A stretch of DNA of 64,000 nucleotides from Thamnaconus septentrionalis. Its lineage: Eukaryota; Chordata; Actinopteri; Tetraodontiformes; Monacanthidae. The notes beneath the pieces are model-generated. The model made no database searches and was not told where the DNA came from. It saw nothing but the letters and a program-made list of their open reading frames with translations. Shown in pieces: positions 46,620 to 56,995 of the stretch. Every line of letters begins with the position of its first letter. Within the stretch, counting starts at the first letter, position 1. The stretch covers positions 14,556,489-14,620,488 of the forward strand of contig CM020515.1 in NCBI GenBank assembly GCA_009823395.1, written 5' to 3'. A program made the position numbers and the translations under genes.

Positions 46620-46905
46620 CACTACATTGCAATAAGGGCCAGTCTGTGATAAAGTAGCTGATTGGGCAGCAACAGAAATCTCTGAATTGCGTTAAAGGGA
46701 AGAAATATTAACGAAAATGATGTTAAATTTCCGGAAAATTCTAATAAATCCGATTGTCCTATATAGGTGTTCAGTGAGGCCCTGGAGAAGAGAACCCACG
46801 CATAAAGCAAACTTCCATACGTTATTGTTTCCAAGCGTTATGGGGATTGTTCTATTGCATTTTAAGAAGTCTCTGTCTGAAATCAGATGGAGCTGCTAAG
46901 ACAAA
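46620..46905. promoter_or_regulatory. Candidate regulatory block
   Basis: Unique AT-rich DNA with AAATATTAACG, ATGATGTTAAATTTCC and ACGTTATTG words. No repeats. A frame of 60-70 codons on each strand has no domain. Confidence 0.48.
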
Positions 46906-47275
46906 TCCCCCTTTCCTCCCCAGATCCTCCTGCTATTTCATGACACCGATCTCAGCCGCTGGAGGATTCACCGAGTACCAGCACAAGTTTCGCTTGTCAA
47001 TTTTACTTTGGCTCCACACACACATAATGCAATTCTGTACATATATTTGAGGCACCGGGAGTCACGGAGCCTTCTGAAGAACTTCAACTTTTTCTTTCCC
47101 TTCACTGTTGAGGGTGCAGGGAGATAAGTGGGCGTTGCCAGTGGCTGTGGAGGTGATGGTGTGCAACAGCGCCTCAGCACCTGTGTGCACAGCAACAACA
47201 ACAAGAGCGGCTGGCTCGCAGGAATCTTCTCTGTTGGCGACATTTCCAAGCAGGACGGCAGAGGACGCAGAATCT
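46906..47275. other. Unique spacer
   Basis: Balanced unique DNA, AACAACAACAAGAG near 47190. Nothing was recognised. Confidence 0.3.
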
Positions 47276-47470
47276 TGACTTAATCTGATATCAGATGAAA
47301 TATGATTAAAGCAATGAAAATTATTAAGGAATTAGCCAATTAAGTCACAAGGCAGTTTGAATGAAAAGGAGGCGTCCCATCCCATCGCTGCATATCAAAT
47401 ATGCATATGCTTTTATTTACCTGTCATTCATTTTATGGTGGCTTTGGCAATTCCTTATCTCAGTCTCTTT
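47276..47470. promoter_or_regulatory. Candidate regulatory block, homeodomain-rich
   Basis: ATATGATTAAAGCAATG, AAATTATTAAGGAATTAGCCAATTAAG and CAAATATGCATATGC words lie within 120 bases. ATATGCATAT is a perfect palindrome of POU type. Confidence 0.53.
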
Positions 47471-47954
47471 ACCTCTCGCTCTCTCTCTCACTCTGGGCCT
47501 CCCTCCCTCCCCCACCATCTCTCTCTCTCTCTCTCTCGCTCACTCACTCACTTCCTCTCAGAGGTTCATTCCCTTCATGCTAATGGATAACCCCCCTCCC
47601 CCTCCCTCCTCATGTCTATCTAATCAAAAATCAATTAAAAACACCTCGCCGCCGAGTCTCCAGAGCCGAGCCTGGGTCGGGCCTGGAACTGAAACGCTTC
47701 CCGCTCTGCCCCCCGCTCCCTCCACACCCACCTCACCATATCTCCCTCCCTGGCCCCTCCCTCTTCCCACCATGGTCTCCATCTCTGGCTCTCCCCCACA
47801 AGCTCCGCCCTCCTGTCTACTGGAAGTTGGCAACATGATTTACGAGAACGGAGAACTTAATTTATATATTTTTTTCCTCTTGCATCCTCTCATTTATTTA
47901 TTAGATTTTTCCTCCCAGCCGCCTCTTCCTGTCTCTGGCGTGGAAGGGGGAGGC

Positions 47955-47961
<7 letters not shown>
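47471..47961. other. Pyrimidine-rich tract
   Basis: CT-rich with TC runs at 47476-47488 and 47517-47536 and C-rich 47690-47810. The 200-codon frame across it is a composition artefact. Confidence 0.55.

Positions 47962-48003
<42 letters not shown>
47962..48003. repeat. (AG)21 microsatellite
   Basis: Uninterrupted AG run. Confidence 0.98.
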
Positions 48004-48006
<3 letters not shown>

Positions 48007-49270
48007 AGGATTAGATGGAGAGTGGTCTCGGGGCAGACCAGTAGACTGGCAGCCCTGCAGACATGGAACAGATCTGTCCCACACTTAATGGCATTAGTGC
48101 CGTCCCAGAAAGGGGGAGGGGAGGCCAGCAGGGAGACAGCCTAACATATTAAAACTGCCTCTATACCAGACGCTTGTCTACTCCACTCAAAGTCCAACTT
48201 TCCGACTCTTTCTTTTCCGCGTCTATTTTCAAGCACATTTTGACGCGTTTGAACACATAGCAGGAAGGGACACGCCCTTTTATTCCACACACACACACAC
48301 ACGCACGCACGCATGCACACACGCAGCTCCTGATGCACGACTTGTTCTTTCATCATTGCAGGTGCAAATAGACCGAGGCACAAAAGCTAATACGGTCCTC
48401 AGTGGAAAGTGACACTTCTGTCGAATCTGGCTCTGCAGAGAGTGAGTGGAGGTGGTGGGGGGAGAGGGGGGGGCTCTCAGTCACCTATTTCTCAGCACTT
48501 CAGCCTTAACTCATTTACACTTACTTCTCTTCCCACAAGGATTGTTACACATCTCATTGATCTGTGCGACTTTGGTGTGATCAGCGGCGGATTGCTGACT
48601 GTCAGCACACCTTCCAAAACCAGATCCAAGCCCCCACGGCGCCCTCGCAGGCTCAAATTACCCGCTGCTAAACTGCTGGGATGGCACGCCGATACTGCAC
48701 ACCACCGACTGCCGTTCCAGGTGCGCAGAGAAACTGTATACACCGAGCCGGACGGGTGTGAGAGGGGGTAACGAAAAAAAATGAGGGGTAGATTAAAAGG
48801 AATAGAAAAACAGGAGATCGGAGTCAGCAGCAGCTGCAGAAGCAGCAAAAAAAAAGAAGACCTGGGAAAAGAAAGAGTCAGGCGAGACAAAGAGCAAGCA
48901 CTCTCCTTAAACATGCACATATCAAGTACAGGAGAAGGTGGAGCGGCCGGGGGAGAGAAAGTGGCCAGGGAATGTGAGAGGACACTGACAGACAGGTGGA
49001 GCCAACATGCTGTGTCTTTTGATTAATGGAGCGCGAGCTGGTAAATATACATGGGCCCCGCCCTCCGGCTCTTTCAGCTGTCTCAGCACCGGCCGGCCTG
49101 GATTGATGGGGCGGATCTTGCTCTTCCCCCGTCGCCCGAAACGGCGTGAAAGGAGGGGAGGGGAGAAAAAAAAAGGTTAAGTCACAAAAAAAATGTTGTT
49201 GCGCATCATGGAAATATCAGCGACGCCGTCGCCACTGTCGCGCGCATCTGATTTATCCGCCGTGCAGGCT
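48004..49270. other. Unique and purine-rich stretch
   Basis: CA/CG repeat at 48286-48325. 48530-48720 is unique with an acceptor-like CTTACTTCTCTTCCCACAAG and a donor-like CCAG|GTGCGC enclosing an open frame, judged too weak to call. 48770-49000 is GA-rich. 49030-49145 is GC-rich. Confidence 0.4.
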
Positions 49271-49296
49271 GAGGAGGAGGAGGAGGAGGAGGAGGA
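49271..49296. repeat. (GAG)n trinucleotide repeat
   Basis: About nine GAG/AGG units. They code a Glu run in a frame starting at 49193, not judged to be a gene. Confidence 0.92.
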
Positions 49297-50058
49297 AGAC
49301 GGGCAGACGGTAACATTCCCTGGGAGTGTTTCCCTCTTTATCTCGGTGTCACAAAGGCCACCACCGACTACAGCAGGTCGGTCTGGGATCGGCTTCAGCT
49401 CGCGAGCTATCGATCCCGCTGAGTGCTGCTACTGTATATAGACCGAGTTCTGCCCACTTCCTCGCACCCCCGAGGAAAACCGTACAGGAGCCGGCCGTGC
49501 TAAAGGTCACACTCTGATGAAGATAGGGAGCAGCGACTGGCTCTGCATACCTATTTAGCCTTCTATCTGGCCCCGGGGAAGCTTATTTTTGAGTCCGTGC
49601 ACATTCCTAGACGTCTCTCATTTGTGCGGCGTGGTGAGAAAGGCAAAAAAAAGCCACAACAAAAGCAGCAACACAATAAACAGCTCGAGCAAATACAACT
49701 AGACATGTATGGTAATTTCGCCTAATGATTTGCGGAAAGCTGTTGTTTGTTTGTTCGTGTTGGTCTTTTTCCACGTTTTCAGAAAGTACCTTTTTTATAT
49801 TGGGTTTTTTTTGTTTTGTTTTTTTTGCTTTTGCAGAAACTTTTCTAGCAAACGAAAAAATTTGATTTTGACCTCAGAGCTCAGCAAAGGGAAATGAACC
49901 AAATCCATTCTGTCTCTGATGGGTTTTACAAAAAAGATTTTGTTTAGCTAAACTGACAGAAAAGAGTCACGATACTCGCCCAAGATGTTATTGTTGAAAG
50001 CGAAATTGAATTTTTCGAGCCGCATCTGTGTCCTCCAACGCGGGCTGCAGAGCCGCTC
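49297..50058. other. Unique spacer upstream of the candidate exon
   Basis: Balanced to 49620, then AT-rich with T-rich runs at 49790-49835. No second exon with compatible phase was found here. Confidence 0.35.
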
Positions 50059-50082
50059 TGTGTGTGTGTGTGTGTGTGTGTG
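50059..50082. repeat. (TG)12 microsatellite
   Basis: Twelve TG units about 90 bases upstream of the candidate exon's acceptor. Intronic TG repeats near splice sites can affect splicing. Confidence 0.96.
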
Positions 50083-50170
50083 AGACACCGCGTGATGCAG
50101 AGATGTGTTTAGCCCCGCAGTTAATTCTGGATGGGAGTGAATGTCCATTAAATGTAATCTTGTTTTTCAG

Positions 50171-50259
50171 TCCAGCGCTCAAACCACAGCTTCAGAGAAT
50201 TGGCCCCCAATGAAGACATCATCCATCATCCCACTGACGCTCTGCCAGAACACTTAGAG
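50171..50259 (+). CDS. Candidate internal coding exon of an unrecognised gene
   Basis: Seen: a pyrimidine-rich 3' splice site (TCTTGTTTTTCAG) ends at 50170, then 89 bases, then a 5' splice site GAG|GTAAAT at 50259/50260. Only the frame that takes the first two bases as the end of a split codon stays open. The other two frames stop at 50211 (TGA) and 50255 (TAG). The open frame gives 29 full codons, beginning QRSNHSFRELAPNED and ending TDALPEHLE, so the exon would enter after codon base 1 and leave in phase 0. The sequence is not low-complexity and has no microsatellite. The next 50 intronic bases hold several GGG runs, a common intronic splicing-enhancer arrangement. The family was not recognised, and no partner exon of matching phase was found in the window. 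It could be a real exon in a gene with very large introns, or a chance splice-site pair inside noncoding DNA. Confidence 0.33.
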
Positions 50260-50266
50260 GTAAATA

Positions 50267-50310
50267 TGGGGGTGAGGGCGGGCAGGGGCAGTGGGTGGGT
50301 GGGGGGGGGG
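50267..50310 (+). promoter_or_regulatory. G-run cluster just inside the putative intron
   Basis: Four or more GGG runs lie between 50267 and 50288, and GGGTGGGTGGG plus a ten-base G run lie at 50293-50310. This fits a G-quadruplex pattern with very short loops. Its place directly after the candidate donor fits an hnRNP H/F-type splicing enhancer, but it could equally be a simple G-rich repeat. Confidence 0.4.
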
Positions 50311-51025
50311 TTTGAAGTTGTACCTGTCTTTGAAAAACTGCACGCCGTGTAAAAAAAAAAATCGTGCGCAGGAAGCGTACGCAGACGCCGCACGTCCTGT
50401 CTATTACAGCGATTCAACTGGCGAGGAAAATCCTGTTTCCGCAGTCTCCGGTTCTTATTCCTCATTCTGATGACAGCGCCATCACCCTGTTGCATGTAGG
50501 AAGAAACCCAGCAGGAGCAAATCTGAGCGCCTAATGAAAAACGAATTTTGCAGTTGATCTTCGGCGCCCAATAGAACACTTATCTCAGTATCAACAGTGC
50601 TTTTCTGCGAGGGGGGGGCTTAATCAGATTGCAGGAGCTCTAAAAGGTTTCCTGCACATGGGTTCTTCTGCTGGCTGCCACAGGGCCCAGACTGGGCACC
50701 GAGGGCCAGAGCGTCAGTCCGACTCTGTGTCTCGACAATCTGATAAGGTCCGGACACTCGTTGTTGTCTTCGTGTGTTATGTGATCCTAATTGGAGGGTT
50801 TTAAAAACGGGATTGAGCCGGTGGGGGAGCACACAGGGGAGCTCGTGGCTCCAGGACACCCACACTTTCTCAATATAAAACACACACGGTTTGTAAATGT
50901 CGAGCTAAGTGCAAATGCAGACGCTCACTTTTAGACGCTGTGATTTGCTTTTGTTCTCCTTTTCTTTTCTTTTTTTTACTTCTTTATCTTCTTCTCTCAC
51001 TGTACACCTACACATCAGTCCGTGG
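50311..51025. other. Unique spacer
   Basis: An A run at 50352-50361, then balanced unique DNA. 50500-50580 has ATGAAAAACG words. No gene was seen. T-rich 50950-50985. Confidence 0.35.
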
Positions 51026-51640
51026 ACTCACACTGAGGAATTCATTTATCAGTGGTTCGCTGTGCCCCGAAGCTAGCGAGAGCTGCGGCAGACATTGATC
51101 AAACTGACTTCTAACATGAAGAAGTTCAAAATCGCACTTTTCAAATCCCTTTACTGCCAGGGAACCTTCCGCTGGTGAAATAAAAGAAGGCACACAAACA
51201 TACACGGGTACACGCACGCACGCGCACACACACAAACTTCCCACCCTGCTGTGTGTGTTCCCTCACACCTCACGGACACATTTTTAGCTCAGGAAATGAC
51301 GGCGCTGACTCTCGCGCTACTCGGCCGAGTCGCTGACACGAAATATTTCACTAATAACGCCGACATTTGGGAAGTGACAGGCAGTGTTTCCGAGGTGGAA
51401 GTTTATCAAGTATCATCGACGCAACTTCTACCCTCCGTGGAAAAACGGTCACAATTTTTATGAATTCAATATCCTTTGTCTGTGGCCCCAGTGGAGGCAA
51501 GTGCTCCGTCAAATTAATAATCCGTGGCCCCCCAGATGTCCAAATCACACACTTAGATCCCCAACCACCACCACCACCAATCAGAGCCGCCTTCATTTCA
51601 CTCTCAGTGTTTCTATCCATTTAGATAAGCCGCTGCCTAG
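51026..51640. promoter_or_regulatory. Candidate regulatory blocks
   Basis: 51030-51180 and 51280-51540 are unique and repeat-free. Words include ACATTGATCAAAC, TTTCACTAATAACG, CAAATTAATAATCCG and GAATTCAATATCC. A CA-rich part (51205-51235) separates them. Open frames here have no domain. Confidence 0.48.
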
Positions 51641-52051
51641 GCAGCTCGATACAATATCGTCTGCAGCTACATTTACTTATTTACAGAGAAAGAAAAACAC
51701 ATGGATTCAGCTGAGGGACAAAAGAATGTGGAAAATGTGAAGGCTGAGTAAGTCTCTAATTCACTCGTGTCAATTTGCCAATCTCTCCAGCCGTTGTCAG
51801 ATAAGCACTCGAAAGCAATCAAAGGAGAGCAAGAGCTGCGTTCCGTCCTTCCCCGCCGACAGAGAGCCTGTTTGTTTGGCTGGCGCGAAAAAGTCAAGGA
51901 AATCTACCATCTTCCTGCGCGGCAGCTCCAGAGTTATTAGCCTTTGTTCCAACTGTTTTGCATATTCAGCTTCCCTTCCAGCCCACGTAGATGTTAATGC
52001 ACTCCCACACAAACAGATCGGTGTGAACAGGGCAAACATATTTTCCTCCAA

Positions 52052-52063
<12 letters not shown>
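51641..52063. promoter_or_regulatory. Possible regulatory block
   Basis: Unique sequence, with CTCTAATTCACTCGTGTCAATTTGCC near 51754-51779 and GCATATTCAGC. Ends in a CT-rich run before the CA microsatellite. Confidence 0.35.

Positions 52064-52104
<41 letters not shown>
52064..52104. repeat. (CA)20 microsatellite
   Basis: CA run directly after a short (TC)n run. Confidence 0.98.
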
Positions 52105-52112
<8 letters not shown>

Positions 52113-52194
52113 AGACTAACTAGCTCACAAACTATCTACCTGTTATCCTTTTTCACAATCCCTCTCGTGTCGCCTTGGCATTGTCTGCACGCAC

Positions 52195-52470
52195 ACTAAA
52201 GTCGCTCATGGCTCTTTATTCACCACTAATGCAATGACTGCGGCAGATACAAATTTGTGAGACACAACTCTGGTCGTGAAATTTATGTGCATAATCTTAT
52301 ACATATTAATATTTTTAAAGAGAGTGCAGCAATGTTTTTTCCCCGTTGCAGCATTTATGTCGCTAACCTGCAGCTCATCTTTTCCGTTGATGCTGTTTGT
52401 GTTATTGCTTTGCAATTTTTTTTTCTTTAGAAAAACATAAACATATTTCACACATATTTAATGGCCTCCG
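52195..52470. promoter_or_regulatory. Candidate regulatory block
   Basis: CACCACTAATGCAATGAC, AAATTTATGTGCATAATC and ATACATATTAATATT words in AT-rich unique DNA. The acceptor-like CCCCGTTGCAG at 52350 is followed by no supported exon. Confidence 0.43.
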
Positions 52471-53265
52471 TGCCTCGTGCACATGTGACTCAGAAATTCC
52501 GACCCTTTAAACGTCAGTCATTATCCAAGCAAAGTGCTCCTTTTTTCACACATCAAAAAAATTCACAGAAACACACATAGTCTCATATTTTTTTCTCCCC
52601 TCCTTTTTGCGTCTGGGTTTGTGTGTTTCTTGCTCGTGCACGCGTGCGCGTGTGCGCACGGGCAATCAGCTCCCAGCGTGCTGGATCAGCTGAAATAGGA
52701 TCTATCCCTCAGATCCCGCTGTACCTCTCACACATACTGATGTAGCCTGATCTCCTGTCAGCGAGACGGCCTGCTGGGAGCGAGTTCAGGGCTTACAGCG
52801 CGGCCTCCGGAGACCATCTCCGCCAGATGCTCGCAGAGCTTGAAAGGGAGGGAACAAGCGCCACTACAGACATTCAGGGATATTATGAGGTCCGGGGGAT
52901 TGTGTACAGTCGTGCCGGCGCCGCTGCTCCAGGCGGCTGTGTGTGACATCACCACGCAGCTCACGTCGCCAGTCACGACTCGCCAGTGTTTTGACGTGAG
53001 ACGAGTGCAGCAGAGTGATACGCCTCAGGACTCGCACAAATGCATGCTAACGCGCGGCTGTGCAGACTTTTTTTTTTTTTTTAAGGTGCACGCTCTCGCA
53101 CGGGCACACTCAGTTTTTCGTCGCTGGCATCACAACAGCGGGCACGAAAACAGACTGTGTCAAAGCAAATCTACAGTACAAAGGCCGCATGTGTCACCTC
53201 GTGATAGCTTTCAAATGGAAGCACAGCCACGACTGTGACTGACTGAGCGGCGGCCCAGCTTACGA
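52471..53265. other. Unique stretch with GC-richer middle
   Basis: A GCGTGCGCGTGTGCGC alternating purine-pyrimidine tract near 52641-52660 (Z-DNA-prone). 52760-53000 is GC-balanced with CpG. T run at 53069-53082. No exon was supported. Confidence 0.38.
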
Positions 53266-53800
53266 GGTGTTTAAGGAAGGAGATGTGTGTCTTTACAACG
53301 TGGGCATTGCAGTTTGCCTAAAGCCAGCGTCTATAAATCAGTCTGCATCTTCTCCCTGTCGAGAGCCGCAGCTGTAAATATAAAGGACTGGGAGTGATGT
53401 CTATTTGTAGTCCTGCTGTGTACATACACAGCGGAGTGATAAAGAAAGAATAAGGCTGTAAAGCTCTGGGCTGTCAGAGAGGTCAAAGTGAATCAACAAA
53501 GAACATAAATTTATCAAAATTCTATTTCTGGTAGAATAGGTGAAATTTCTAAGAAAAATTGAATGATACATATAAATAACATATTTCCTAAAGATCTCCT
53601 CTGGATCCAGGGGCCTTCTTGTGATTAGATTCCCGTCCGCCTGAAATACGGCTCCGCTCGCTGCAATAACGTTCTCCTGCCTCCTCGTGCTCTCCGCATG
53701 AGAATGTGTAAATACGGAATCATTGAAAAATTGATCGGCGTGACTATTGTCCGTCCAGCTTTGCCTTCCTCCCATTAATCTCTTACGCCGGCGCTGAAGA
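53266..53800. promoter_or_regulatory. Candidate regulatory block with a short hairpin
   Basis: Unique AT-rich DNA, including TCTATAAATCAGTC, GTAAATATAAAGG and an 8-base inverted repeat GCTGTGTA/TACACAGC (53415-53422 and 53425-53432). The reverse frame of 138 codons is repeat-free but has no recognised domain. Confidence 0.48.
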
Positions 53801-54430
53801 CGCCGAAAAAAATCCATCTGGAGGCGGGGCGGCGGCGGGCTTCACCGCGGACAATTGTCTGAGAGAGAGGCCGTTCCATCCAAATTCAATTAGAATCAAT
53901 GTGAAACATACACAAGCAAGAGCGTCATTAGATGAAGAGACCAAAGCAAATAGAGGGACAGTGGAGGAGAGAGAGAAGAGAAGAGAGGAGAGGAGCGGCG
54001 GCTGATTGCTCTTCTTCCTCTCCAGGCCACGTTTTCCAGCGGCCGTCCAAGTGGCGTCCGGTTTGAATGAAATTCGCCCCCCCGCCCTCCTCCGTCTTTT
54101 CTCCACCTCTTTGGGCTTTCATCTCTTGCGTCCACCCCGCCGGTCGCTTTTGAGCGGCGCGCACCTCCACACAAAGAAGCCCACCCCCCTCCGAGTGATT
54201 GTCGAGGGCGGCCTTGAGCCTTCAAGTTTTAATGCGAGCGCTACTCTCTCCTCGGAGCGAGCGGGAAGAACAAGGAGGGAGGCACGGGGTGAGAAAAGGA
54301 GCTGGTGGCAGCGGCGGAGGAGGCGGAGGAGGAGGAGGAGGAGGAGGAGAAGTAGAGGGGGAGGGGCGGCAGAGGGCACAGCGAAGAAGTAGAAGGAGAA
54401 GAAGAGAGGAAGCGGGAGGTGAGTCATGTT
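53801..54430. promoter_or_regulatory. CpG-rich, GC-skewed region ending in a donor-like site
   Basis: GC-rich with frequent CpG from about 53815 to 54300, then GGA-repeat. GGGAG|GTGAGTCATG at 54420/54421 matches a strong 5' splice site on the + strand, so this could be a noncoding first exon and promoter. No TATA box or clean start codon context was found, and the GA-rich sequence makes chance donors common. Confidence 0.38.
54318..54353. repeat. (GGA)n trinucleotide repeat
   Basis: Imperfect GGA run. The Gly-rich forward frame and Pro/Leu-rich reverse frames are artefacts. Confidence 0.93.
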
Positions 54431-54761
54431 GCAAACGGCACAGCTGGTGTGACTGGTGGGTTTGCCTGAGCGAGAGCGAGATGGGAGCGAGGAGGGAAAG
54501 ATGAAAGGCGGTGGGAGGGCACGCAGGGGGAGAGACGAGCAAGAAGCGCGTTTTAGCGAGGCTGAAAGCAGGTCAGCGACAAATGGAAGTACCGGCGTGA
54601 TTGATACGACTGTCGACAAAAAGTGGCAAAAGCCGCAGATGTGAGTCAAGGGAAATACGGCGCAATGGGCCGTGAGAGGAGTCGATTGGAAAAATTTGGG
54701 AGTATTTTGGATGGGGTGGGTGTGTGGGGGCAGGGGGTTAGTCAACGGGATATGAAAGAGA
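54431..54761. other. Purine-rich spacer
   Basis: GA-rich to 54560, then unique, then G-rich 54715-54740. No gene was recognised. Confidence 0.4.
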
Positions 54762-54809
54762 GAAGAAGAAGAAGAAGAAGAAGAAGAAGAAGAAGAAGAA
54801 GAAGAAGAA
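54762..54809. repeat. (AAG)16 trinucleotide repeat
   Basis: Pure AAG units, a homopurine tract able to form triplex DNA. It codes poly-Arg/Lys or poly-Ser in artefact frames. Confidence 0.98.
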
Positions 54810-54910
54810 AGGGCCACTTTAGTGAGAGCGATGCTTAAAAAGCAAAGGAGGACGGCGGAGTAGGTGGCTGATTTAAGTCGTTTTGAAACTGATACAGTTT
54901 GTGGGCAGCA

Positions 54911-54928
54911 GGAGAGAGAGAGAGAGAG

Positions 54929-54980
<52 letters not shown>
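54911..54980. repeat. (GA)10-(TG)n compound microsatellite
   Basis: GA run at 54911-54932 switches to TG to about 54976, then degenerate GTGAGTGTG copies to 54994. Confidence 0.97.
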
Positions 54981-54981
<1 letters not shown>

Positions 54982-55088
54982 GAGTGTGTGTGTGAGGGGG
55001 CTGCGGCAGGGAGGGCGAGAGAGGAGGAGGAGGAGGAGAAGTGGTGTGAAACAGAGAGATACCAAGAAAATAAGAGAGGGTGGGGTGA

Positions 55089-55161
55089 GGGGGGCGGGCG
55101 GGCGTGGGGGGGCACGCGAGGTCGGTGTGGTTCGGTCCGGCGGGGGGAGGGGGGAGGGGGG
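55089..55161 (+). repeat. Tandem G-quadruplex motifs
   Basis: GGGGCGGGCGGGCGTGGG lies at about 55091-55108, and three six-base G runs separated by single A residues lie at 55142-55161. Two separate strong quadruplex patterns within 75 bases. Confidence 0.8.
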
Positions 55162-55311
55162 TGATATAGAGACAGATCGGCTGGCCTGCCGTGGGACAGA
55201 CTTATCGGCCGTCATCGATCAGGCCGACTGATGCCAAATGGGGGGTGTAATGATGGGTAATGATATGAGGGCTGGGCGGGAGGAGGGTGCGAGGTGGAGG
55301 GGGGGTACCAG
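55162..55311. other. Short unique spacer
   Basis: GATATAGAGACAGATCGG and GTAATGATGGGTAATGATATG (tandem GGTAATGAT pair at about 55247 and 55256). Otherwise G-rich. Confidence 0.33.
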
Positions 55312-55337
55312 TGTGTGTGTGTGTGTGTGTGTGTGCA
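55312..55337. repeat. (GT)12 microsatellite
   Basis: GT run followed by GCATTTGTGTGTG. Confidence 0.96.
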
Positions 55338-55456
55338 TTTGTGTGTGACCTGGATCCAAGACCACGCAGCGGCTCACACCCTTTATTAATTGAAGCAGCT
55401 TTTTCCCACCTTCTCAGGGAACAAAAGGGTCCAATAACCGCCCACGAAACAATTTA

Positions 55457-55499
55457 TATGTGTATATACATATATATGTGTGTGTGTGTGTGTGTGTAC

Positions 55500-55548
<49 letters not shown>
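55457..55548. repeat. Compound (TG)n/(TA)n microsatellite
   Basis: ATATGTGTATATACAT, then (GT)9, then TATACA, then (TA)n of about 20 units ending near 55547. Strongly cruciform-prone. Confidence 0.97.
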
Positions 55549-55554
<6 letters not shown>

Positions 55555-55863
55555 AGCAGCATCTCTCTCTTTCCTCCTCGCGCCTTCCTGAGAAGCAGAC
55601 CCTCCCTCCCTCTCTCCCACTCCTCTCCTCCACTCCCACCCTCCCTCCCTCGCCGCTCATTATACATCTTTCACACCCGTCATGGGTTTTTGCGTCTCCT
55701 CCATCCACAGCTCCTTCTTCTCCTTCTACTTCTTCTTCTTTTTCTTCCGTTGTTTCTCATCCTCCTCGAAGCTCCCCCTGAATCTGCTCTTCGAATTTTC
55801 CAAATTAACCCGTCAAACGCGGGCCGCTCGGTTGGCGGGTGGTGCAACATTTCAATTGGAAAA
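55549..55863. other. Pyrimidine-rich tract
   Basis: CT- and TTC-rich (55555-55670 and 55705-55765), then unique with CAATTGG near 55854. Repeat-coded frames only. Confidence 0.45.
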
Positions 55864-55890
55864 ACACACACACACACACACACACACACA
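55864..55890. repeat. (CA)13 microsatellite
   Basis: CA run followed by GC-rich GCGCGCGCAC near 55920-55930. Confidence 0.96.
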
Positions 55891-55949
55891 TGGAAGAGGG
55901 AGGCGCAGGCACGCCCGTTCGCGCGCGCACACCCACACACACAATGACA

Positions 55950-56345
55950 TGTTTATCCGCGCACCCTTGGCAGACCTAGTGACTCTTAAACAGTTTCCAC
56001 AGCAACATGAAGTGGCTAATAATAATGTACTCTGTTATGCTGTAAAAATGATTAGCAGCATTGCCCGGGTTGTATTTCAAACATCGGCGTCAGGCCTCCC
56101 CCGCCGTCGCTCAAACCGCCGACTAAAAAGTGGCGATAACCTGCCATTGTGCTGGGAAAATGACGGCCGTCAGCTGCCGTGTTGGTAAAGTGTTGCAGAA
56201 TTATGCAGACGGGGCTGAATGGCGATGAAAATGAATGTCTGCTGGCAGCGTTTATTGCGCGGACAATCTGCGGCTATTACTATGGAAACCAAATCTGATC
56301 CAGATCAAAAATGTAGGCCAAGATCACATCTCTCAGAAGTGAGTG
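55950..56345. promoter_or_regulatory. Candidate regulatory block, strong texture
   Basis: Repeat-free unique DNA with GGCTAATAATAATG, AAATGATTAGCAGC, GAATTATGCAGACG and GTTTATTGCGCGG words, moderate CpG and balanced composition. Confidence 0.52.
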
Positions 56346-56995
56346 TTTTTTGGTTTGTTTTTTTTTTCTTTTTCCCAGCAACAACATTTGACCACACTGA
56401 TCATAACCCGCGAGCTTGGCTGCATTAGTGCTGAGCGGAATAATAAACAGCTCCTCGCACCACGCAGCAGCTTTCTCATTTTAAAAAAGACAGCGGCTGC
56501 ATATTTATCAGACACAATTATACAAAACGGGATTCACTTTGTTTTTTTAATACACAGTATCAACTATTAAAAGCAGAATTTATCAAATTTAAATGTATAG
56601 AGTTTCCTTTTGGATTAAAAAAAAAAGGTTGTGATCATCCACATTGGCTTAAAACCACGGGGTGACTGTACTGCACCCTGCGAGCGAGAGGAAAAAAAAC
56701 ACTGCATAAAACCAGCAAACAGCAGCAAAGAAAACTCTTCCCTCTGACTGTTTGTTTGACAGAAAATATATTGAAGTGTCTTGATAATGGTCACAACTGA
56801 GATATGGGCTTTTTGTGTGTGTAAAGCAGTTGCATTGGGGGGTTTTGTAAAAGGCTGTGCGGGTTTGCACACAAAATACTGGCAAGAAGAATGTTTACTT
56901 GAATTCAATCATTCCCGCAGAAACTTCTGGGGTCTTTTTTTTATTTTTCTTATTGTGCAATTTAAGGAATCATATCTAGACGCGCACTCCTTTCT
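56346..56995. other. Unique AT-rich spacer
   Basis: T-rich at 56349-56376, A run at 56620-56629. 56400-56480 has GGAATAATAAACAGC and could be a small block. No gene was seen. Confidence 0.36.

Noticed and set aside
48540..48720. 181-base exon-like unit between CTTCCCACAAG and CCAG|GTGCGC
   Set aside because: The donor is weak, the acceptor is unusual (AAG), the phase does not fit the exon at 50171, and the Arg/Pro-rich peptide is not recognised.
54119..54817. 232-codon reverse-strand frame with Ser, Leu and Pro runs
   Set aside because: It is coded by AAG and GGA repeats on the other strand. No domain.
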